From positions 16,043,900 through 16,107,899 of the forward strand of contig OY747709.1 in the NCBI GenBank assembly GCA_963556495.2: DNA of 64,000 bases. The letters are read 5' to 3'. Below are positions 57,484 through 64,000 of this stretch, piece by piece. The notes beneath the pieces were generated by a model, which was given only the letters and a program-made list of their open reading frames with translations, did not search any database and had not been told where the DNA came from. Source of the DNA: Valencia hispanica. Its lineage: Eukaryota; Chordata; Actinopteri; Cyprinodontiformes; Valenciidae. A program made the translations under genes and the position numbers. How positions within the stretch are numbered: the stretch's first letter is position 1; each line of letters begins with the position of its first letter.

Positions 57484-58499
57484 AGTGACTTAACCAGTTT
57501 GCAGCATAAGCTTCCACATTTCCTTTTTATCTTATACAACATTTTAAAGATTTTAGTCTGATCTAGTTTGTTTGGTAATTTTTTATCACACTTTAAAAAT
57601 GTGATCGTATTTAACTAAGACACCTAAAAGTCACATGTTTAGCAACAGTTTTCTGTAGAAGCTAACCTAAATTGGAACATCAAACCATGTAATTCTATAT
57701 TTATTTTATCTGAGGGACAATGTTAAGTATTTGGCTAGTTCTGAGGTAGAAAGACTGGGGCTGAGCCAGTATACCAAATGTTCATGCAAATACCAGATAG
57801 TTCTTCCTTCTCTTCTCTGATGGCCTACGTGGACTTTTCGTTCATCCATACTGCTGATGATTCCGATATATTTGTATAGAACTGTTGCCTTCACAACAAT
57901 AGACATCAGAAGGGACAGGAAAGCAGGCTTAGCCAGAATTCTCTGGGTGTTGTACGTAAAAAAAAACACTGGAGTACAAAAAGAGCGCAGAATTGAATGC
58001 TTTAGGCTGGATTTGCTGCCACGGCGGCCGTTTCACTCGAGCATGGAAGAATTGAAAAGTTGAAGGGTTTGCTCTGGCCCTGAAAATCTTTATTGAAAAT
58101 CTCAAGATAGACTTCAAAAGAGCAGCGCCTGCTCATGAAAGAACTTGCTGCCTTTTACTAAAAGAAAGGGGAGATCCCCTTCAAACAAGGGCCTAGAGAC
58201 GCCGTGGTGGCGCAGAAAAGCTTTTACAAATCAGGATCTTTTAAAAGTGGCTTAACAGGGTCCTCAAAGCGTTGCTTTGGGCAGTTTATTTTTTTCCTTT
58301 TCACAATCTTGAAGAAAGAAAAAAAAAACGGAAAAAACTCCTAAATATCCTTGTTTTACTTTAAGTAAAATGTTGCAATGGTAATAACACAAGCTGTCTT
58401 GTAAACTGCTTTAATACCTTTTGAAGTTTTGCACAGCTTATCTTTTCTTTACCTCCTTTGAGTCTGATACTCCTTAATTAATCAAGCAACTTAATTTTA
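57484..58499. other. No gene recognised
   Basis: AT-rich sequence with short frames only. Confidence 0.5.
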
Positions 58500-59420
58500 T
58501 TATGAACCCAGGTAGTCAAGGCCTTGGAGGTTTGTCAGTGTATAGTAGTGAACAAAGTCCAATTACCACATCAGATAGGTTAGGGAGAAAGTGTTGAAGA
58601 TTAAAGCCGGGTGAGGATGTAAAACAACATTTCAAGCATTGAACATCTCACAGAGTTTAATCATCTGAAAATGGAAAGAGTATGGCCCAACGGCACGCCT
58701 ATCAAGACATGGCCATTAACCAGAAAAGCAGCAGCTATTAGTTGTGCACTCCAAAAATCTAGCATTTGTGGAAGTGTGGCAAATGAAAGCTATAATAAAT
58801 CATATTTGAAGTTTGACATGAACCATATTTACTAGAGCCCAAAATTACACGCACCTCTGGAAAATTAAGATAAACACTTGTTATTCAACAACGCAAGAAC
58901 TTTGTTTCTTAAAGGAAATAAGATGTGCCTCTATCAGAAGACAATAAAATGATGTTTATAGAATGTTTCCACTGGTATACTGTCTATTAATCTTTGATGG
59001 CAAGCTCCAAGTCCTTGAATTGGAAGGGCTCTTGCCATCACCCTAATGTTTGGATTCACACATTCTCTTTCAGAATCAAGTTAAGTTTCTGGCTGGGGCA
59101 CTATTAAAGGTTAACATCACTTCCAATCAAAAGAAACCTTTTGGTGAAATTAAATATTTCAGTTTTCCCTACCACTTCAGCCACAGAATGGTGGCTCTAC
59201 AATTGATTCAAAGGGCTGAATACAAATGCACTCCTCACTTCTCATGTTTTTATTTGTAATTTAATAAAAATATTCATCATCTTTCGACTTCACAATTATA
59301 CTTTGTGTTGTTCTGTTAGATAAAATCCTACCAAAATGCCCTGAAAGTTTTGTTTTTAACTTTGAACCAACCTAAGAAAAATACTGTAATTTGTTACAGC
59401 TAAATTACAATTATCATTTG
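58500..59420 (+). mobile_element. Degraded Tc1 copy, family A
   Basis: 58645-58760 (TGAACATCTCACAGAGTTT, GAAAATGGAAAGAGTATGGC, CAAGACATGGCC) matches the N-terminal transposase region also seen near 15750. 59205-59400 (AAGGGCTGAATACAAATGCAC, then TTTGTGTTGTTCTGTTAGATAAAATCC) matches the family's right end. Most of the transposase gene between them is deleted. Confidence 0.75.
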
Positions 59421-59429
59421 ATTAAAATG

Positions 59430-59475
59430 TTAAGGACAGATCGCCAGCTCATCACAGAGGACAAACAGACATCCT
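59430..59475 (-). mobile_element. Short SINE-like fragment
   Basis: GGACAGATCGCCAGCTCATCACAG matches the body of the SINE-like repeat at 26936-27290. Too short for more. Confidence 0.45.
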
Positions 59476-60285
59476 GTCAGACTATAAGGTTGTTGTTTGT
59501 AGTTTTTATTGAAAAGAATGACAAACCAAGCATGGGTGAGGAACTGATGCTGGATGGAGTAACAGCATATTCAATTCAATTCAATTCAGTTTATTTATAT
59601 AGCGCCAATTCACAACAGATGTCATCTCAAGGCACTTAACAAGAAGTCATTTCAAAAAATTTATACAAACATTCCAATCAGTTAAAAAGTTTCCTATTTA
59701 AGGAATCCCAGGAGATTGCGTCAGTCATTGGCGTGAGGTTGGGCCCCATTGATGCAGACTTTCCAACCACAGCAATCCTTCAGCAATCCCTCATACTGAG
59801 CAAGCATGTAGCGACGGTGGAGAGGAAAAACTCCCCTTTAACAGGAAGAAACCTCCAACAGAACCAGGCTCAGTAGGAGCGGCCATCTGCCACGACCGTC
59901 TGGGGGTTTGAGAAGACAGAGCAGAGACACAGAAGGAACAGAAGATCTGATATAAGAGAACTTTCTATGTTACAGAAAGTAAAAAGTTGATAATGGGACA
60001 CAGTGGATGTTCAGTTACTGGGAGGATCATCCCAGTCGATGCCCCCCGTCCAACAGGGCATTGCAGCCAAGCAGGATACCAGACCAGGTATATCTTCTAT
60101 GGGGAGAAAAACACTGAGAGAAAACAAAGTTAACAGTCGAAATAACTGAATGTACTATAATACAACTGGAGAGTCATAGGAGAAAAGGAAGTAGCAGAGT
60201 GAAGAAAATTGGTAAGTCTGTCCTCCAGCAGTCTAAGCCTATAGCAGCATAACTACAAAGCTAGCTCAGGTTGACCTAAGCCACT

Positions 60286-60927
60286 CTAACTATAAGCTTT
60301 ATCAAAAAGGAAAGTTTTAAGCCTGGCCTTAAAAGTAAACAGACTGTCTGTCTCACGGACTAAAGCTGGGAGCTGGTTCCACAGGAGAGGAGCCTGATAA
60401 CTAAAAGATCTGCCTCCCATTCTACTTTTAGAAATCCTAGGAACTACAAGTAAACCTGCAGTCTGAGAGCGAAGGACTCTGTTAGGAACATATGGAACAA
60501 TTAGATCTCTGATGTATGATGGAGCTTGATTATTAAGGGCTTTGTATGTAAGAAGAAGAATCTTAAATTCTATTCTGGATTTAACAGGGAGCCAATGAAG
60601 GGAAGCTAAAACAGGAGAAATGTGATCTCTCTTTTTAATATTCATCAGAACTCTTGCTGCCACATTTTGGATCAACTGAAGGCTTTTAATGGCATTTTGT
60701 GGACTACCTGATAGTAAAGAATTACAGTAGTCCAGCCTTGAGGTAACAAATGCATGGACTAGTTTCTCAGCATCACTCCTGGACAGGATGTTTCTAATTT
60801 TAGCAATATTCTGGAGGTGAAAGAAAGAAATCCTAGAAACCTGTTTAATATAGGATTTAAATGTCAAGTCTCGGTCAAAAATAATGCAGAGGTTCTTTGT
60901 TATTACTGGGGGCCAATTTAATGCCAT
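60286..60927 (-). pseudogene. L2 reverse transcriptase C-terminal region, open for 213 codons
   Basis: Contains LVHAFVTSRLDYCNSLLSG, NVAARVLMNIKKRDHISPVL, LHWLPVKSRIEFKILLLTYK and the end LWNQLPALVRETDSLFTFKA. This is the conserved extension after the L2 polymerase thumb, open to its natural stop at 60286. The upstream polymerase is in a different frame, so no complete enzyme is made. Confidence 0.85.
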
Positions 60928-61006
60928 CCAGATGAAGTGATTGACTAATCAGTTTCTGTTCAAGAACTTCTCGTCCAAAGACGGCAACTTCTGTTTTGTC
61001 AGAATT

Positions 61007-61351
61007 TCAAAGCAAAAAGTTTAGGGTCATCCATGTTTTTATGTCTTCCAGACATGCCTGTAGTAATCTACCTAACTGACTGGGTTCATCAGGATTTATG
61101 GATACATATAGTTGTGTATCATCTGCATAGCTGTGGAAATGTATCCCATGCTGTCTAATGATTCTACCAATTGGGAGCATATATATGGTGAACTGAATTG
61201 GTCCAAGCACAGAACCCTGTGGAACTCCACAAGTAACCCTTGAGAGTGAAGAAGATTTATCATTTAGATGAACAAACTGGAATCTGTCAGACAAATATGA
61301 TTTAAACCTGCCTAGTGCATATCTGCGGAGTTCTGAGCATTGCAGGAACAA
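61007..61351 (-). pseudogene. L2 reverse transcriptase core fragment
   Basis: Shows [27 protein letters not shown] and SYADDTQLYVSI with the catalytic DD. Upstream palm sequence is replaced by gypsy sequence at about 61350, and the frame stops at 61007. Confidence 0.88.
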
Positions 61352-61372
61352 TGCAGGAACAATGACGGAACA

Positions 61373-61624
61373 CTAAACAGGTGAGTGAGGGAGACTGTTG
61401 AACAGTGGATAGGCCAATAGTGGTGATGGAGTTAGTGTGCACAGGTGGATGTTGTTAGGCGTGATGGGTTCCTGACAGAGCTCCTCCACCCTAGGCCCGG
61501 CCCCTGAAGGGCCAGGCCAATCTGGATGGAGGCGATGGAAAGTGGTGATGAGAGAGGGATCCACTATGTGGCAGGAAGGATCCCAGAAGGGTTCTTCAGG
61601 CCCATAACCCGGCCAGTCCACCAA
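61373..61624 (-). pseudogene. Gypsy pol chromodomain end
   Basis: [20 protein letters not shown] then [13 protein letters not shown] is the chromodomain pattern found at the C-terminus of chromovirus integrases, where it is thought to direct insertion through histone marks. The frame then runs into the LTR. It is separated from the integrase core by frameshifts. Confidence 0.85.
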
Positions 61625-61639
61625 GTATTGGAAGCCCTG

Positions 61640-62546
61640 ACATCAAGGACGAGTGTCCACGATCCGACCTACGGTGTAAACTGATCCAGCATCAGAGAAC
61701 CCTGGGGGAGGCTGTTGAACAGTCAGTGGAGACAGTGGTGAGGTGAAGTGAACAGTGGAATACGGGGTGCACCTAGAGGGAAGCAAGGTGGAGGACATAG
61801 GTAACCGGGTTGATATAGCTGATGATGGGGTAAGGACTGATGGAATTAGGAGTGAGTTTTCGGCAGTCCATCTGGAGTTTGAGGTGTCTGGTGGACAACC
61901 AGACCAGATCCCCGAGTTGGTACATGGGACCAGGTCAGCGTCACCTGTGTTGTTGCCTCTCATCCTGAGTTGACCCTGGTGATTGAGGTTTTGGCTCTGA
62001 GCCAAGCTGCTTTATCACAACATACACAAAGTCGTGCTGAGGGGACATTCACTTGGGTCTCCTGGTGAGTGAAGATGGACGGTTGAAAGCCATGGCAGGT
62101 CTCAAAGGTTGAGAAGCCGGTGGTGGAGGGGACTTGAAGATTGATGGACAGCTCCGCCCAGAGCAGAGTTCGCGACCAGGTGGTGGGAAGAGAGGAGACA
62201 AGGCACATAAGACATTTTCCCACTTGCTGGTTGGAGCTTTCTGCCAGCCTGTTGGTCTCAGGGTGGAATCTGGATGAGAGACTGCAGGTGGCCCTGATGA
62301 GCCGGCAGAAAGCCTGCAAAAGTGAACTTCTGACCTCAATTGAAGACTACATCCTGGAGAAAGCCATGGAGCTGAACCACATGTTGAAGAAGGAGTTCTT
62401 CTGACAGTGGGGAGGCAGGGTAGGGCAACCAGGTGGACAGCCTTGGAGAAGTAGTCCACGAAGGTGCGGATGATGGTCATGCTGTCAGCTGCTGGAAGGC
62501 CAGTGATTAACTCCACCCCTATGTGGGACCATGGATGAGATGTCAC
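61640..62546 (-). pseudogene. Gypsy integrase core, frameshifted
   Basis: 62049-62546 starts with PWSHIGVELITGLP and TIIRTFVDYFSKAVHLVALP (first two catalytic aspartate regions of the D,D,E core). 61960-62319 continues in another frame with SSRFHPETNRLAE, which holds the third catalytic residue, and TTWSRTLLWAELSIN. 61643-62005 covers the C-terminal domain. Integrase would insert gypsy cDNA. At least two frameshifts (near 62300 and 61990) inactivate it. Confidence 0.85.
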
Positions 62547-63049
62547 TTGGAATCTTGTTGGTTGCTGAGAAGAGGTCTTGGATCAGGCGCCGATCTGGCA
62601 GACTTTGACAAACCCCCTGACGTCACAAGTCATGGAAGGCCACCAGAGGGCTTGGCGGATGAAGTGTCTTGGTGTCAAGTGTCTTGGCAGGACCTACGTG
62701 TACACAAGCGAAACAGGAATGACCGGAGACCAGAGCCTTTTGGCAGCAGACACAAGGAACATAGAGACTGTTGGACAGAGTCTCCGGTGTAGATCTGTGG
62801 GTAGGGCAGCTCAAATGGAGTCCTCTAACGGCCATCATAGGGCAGCCAAGATGTGATCGGGAGTGATGATGATGATGATGGGCTGTGTCGAGGAGTCAGT
62901 CTGAGAGTTTTGGTGAGAGAGGGCATCAGCGTTTTTATTTTATGAATGAGGGAAACTTTTAAACCGTGGATAGGCCAATAGTGGTGATGCGGTTAGTGCG
63001 CACAGGTGGATGTTATTGGGTGAGATGGATTCCTGACACATGTACACAC

Positions 63050-63175
63050 AAGTACAATTTAGAGAGACCACTTTACCAACAGTGATGTTTTTGGACTGTG
63101 GAAGACGGCCAGAGAACCCATACATGCACAGGAAAAACACTCAATCTCCATGCTGAAAGAACCCAAACTGGTATT
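63050..63175 (-). mobile_element. SINE-like fragment
   Basis: CAATTTAGAGAGACCACTTTACC, TTTTTGGACTGTGGAAGACGG and GAGAACCCATACATGCACAGG match the body of the SINE-like repeat at 39904-40130 and 26936-27290. Confidence 0.55.
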
Positions 63176-63179
63176 TTTC

Positions 63180-63660
63180 AATTTAATTGAATTGAATTCA
63201 GTTTATTTACATAGTGCCGATTCACAACTCATGCCATCTTTACAAAAATTTACAAAAAAACTCATTTCAATACAATCATACAAACATGCCAATCAGTTTA
63301 AAGTTTTAGTTAGTTTTCTATTTAAGGAATCTCTGCAGATTGCATTGAGTCATTGACTTGAGGTTGTGCCTCATTTATACAGACTCCAACCACAGTGATC
63401 TTCATACTGAGCAAGCATGTTGCGAAAGTGGAGAGGAAAAACTCCCCTTTAACAGGAAGAAACCTCCAGCAGAACCAGAACCTGCCAATACGAGCAGCCA
63501 TCTGCCATGACCGACTGGGGATTCGGGAAGACAGAGCAGAAACACAGAACAAAAAAACTGATGTAAGAGTACTTCCTATATTAAAGAAAGTAAACCGTTG
63601 ATAACAGGACATGCGGGATGTTCAGTTACTGGGAGCATCATCCCAGTCAATGCCCTGAAA
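63180..63660 (-). mobile_element. L2 LINE 3'UTR, 5'-truncated copy
   Basis: Starts with the 3' tail (GAATTGAATTCAGTTTATTTAC) and aligns in order with 59575-60045, including GAGAGGAAAAACTCCCC and GATGTTCAGTTACTGGGAG. It ends before any coding sequence. Confidence 0.8.
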
Positions 63661-64000
63661 AAAGCTCCTACTTGATTCAACTTAAATAAATTGCTTTGTT
63701 TGGTAATAAGTAATTGAATAAGGTTAATCCAAGTGAATTTATTAAGTTTATTAAGTTGTCAAGTTTAATAAACCTAATAAATAAATTTGGATCAACTTTA
63801 ACTTTCTCTTTTTTCAACGTGTCATAAAATACAAAAATATGTAGTCTTTGCTTGTGACACAGTGTGTCGGTGGTACAATCTGGACTGCCGGTATCCATTG
63901 TATGCTCACTGCTGAAGCAAGGTAATGGCGGACACAGTAATCAACCACCTAGCAATCTGAGTGACATCATGAGGTCACGTGACATGATCACCTTTGACAT
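63661..64000. other. No gene recognised
   Basis: AT-rich sequence to the window edge. Includes a short self-similar stretch of TTAATAAA/TTTATTAAG around 63738-63785. No supported feature. Confidence 0.5.

Larger units (their letters stand above)
59568..61351 (-). mobile_element. 5'-truncated L2 LINE with 3'UTR and tail
   Basis: Minus-strand order: reverse transcriptase fragment (61007-61351), C-terminal region (60286-60927), 3'UTR (59600-60285) with the CCATCTGCCACGACCG block, and 3' end with ATTCAA repeats (59568-59590) after GGCGCTATATAAAT-type sequence. It is cut at its 5' end by the gypsy remnant near 61350. Confidence 0.9.
61352..63038 (-). mobile_element. Internally deleted Ty3/gypsy element with chromodomain
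   Basis: Minus strand. Two copies of an LTR start, each beginning TGTCAGGA, lie at 63038 down to ~62945 and at 61477 down to ~61385, about 80% alike by eye over ~95 bp. Between them is the 3' part of pol (integrase and chromodomain). Gag, protease and reverse transcriptase are missing. A purine-rich sequence (GGTGGAGGAGC) precedes the second LTR start as a polypurine tract would. The 3' side merges with L2 sequence near 61350. Confidence 0.65.

Overview
The window looks like nuclear DNA from a ray-finned fish, most likely a percomorph. The evidence is the repeat content: Tc1/mariner elements with teleost-type sequence, L2-like LINEs with an ATTCAA-type 3' tail, fish-type Ty3/gypsy with a chromodomain, a tRNA-derived SINE-like repeat, and long (AT)n, (AC)n and (CT)n microsatellites. 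I find no intact host protein-coding gene, no tRNA or rRNA gene and no CRISPR array. It reads as intergenic or intronic DNA built from dated layers of transposable elements (TEs). All family names come from reading the sequence and from memory; no database was searched.

Region 1-6.8 kb: a LINE 3' tail (1-126), an L2 3'UTR relic, one weak candidate terminal exon near 3.2-3.45 kb, and a 30-bp inverted repeat pair (4086/6780). Region 6.8-14.7 kb is a three-level nest. A Tc1 transposon (6815-7296 and 14436-14690) is split by a Rex1/L2-like LINE (7297-8035 and 14057-14435), which is split by a minus-strand endogenous retrovirus (ERV, 8036-14056). The ERV has 384-bp LTRs that differ at two positions and an exact 5-bp target duplication (ATCAT).

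The ERV is the most informative object. It keeps an open gag, a UGA-CUAG stop followed by a perfect hairpin between gag and pro, and a protease. After the protease comes a segment with paired H-x-T/S motifs that resembles a 2H phosphoesterase. Its leader carries five tandem hairpins with UGCG loops. The reverse transcriptase catalytic region, the integrase core and most of env are deleted.

Region 14.7-52 kb: several degraded Tc1/mariner copies (15.6, 17.9, 22.6, 24.4, 32.3, 38.1, 42.3 and 49.5 kb), some interrupted by solo LTRs (32560-33201, 38588-39300), a SINE (39904-40130) or another mariner-type element (43147-44508). There is also an L2 LINE (19.86-21.29 kb), several MITEs, and long stretches with no repeat I recognise. 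Region 52.1-54.5 kb is a sharply GC-rich, poly(A)-tailed insertion bounded by a 17-bp direct repeat. Region 56.9-64 kb holds a 608-bp MITE, another Tc1 relic, an L2 LINE with reverse transcriptase fragments, an internally deleted chromodomain gypsy element and further SINE and L2 tails.
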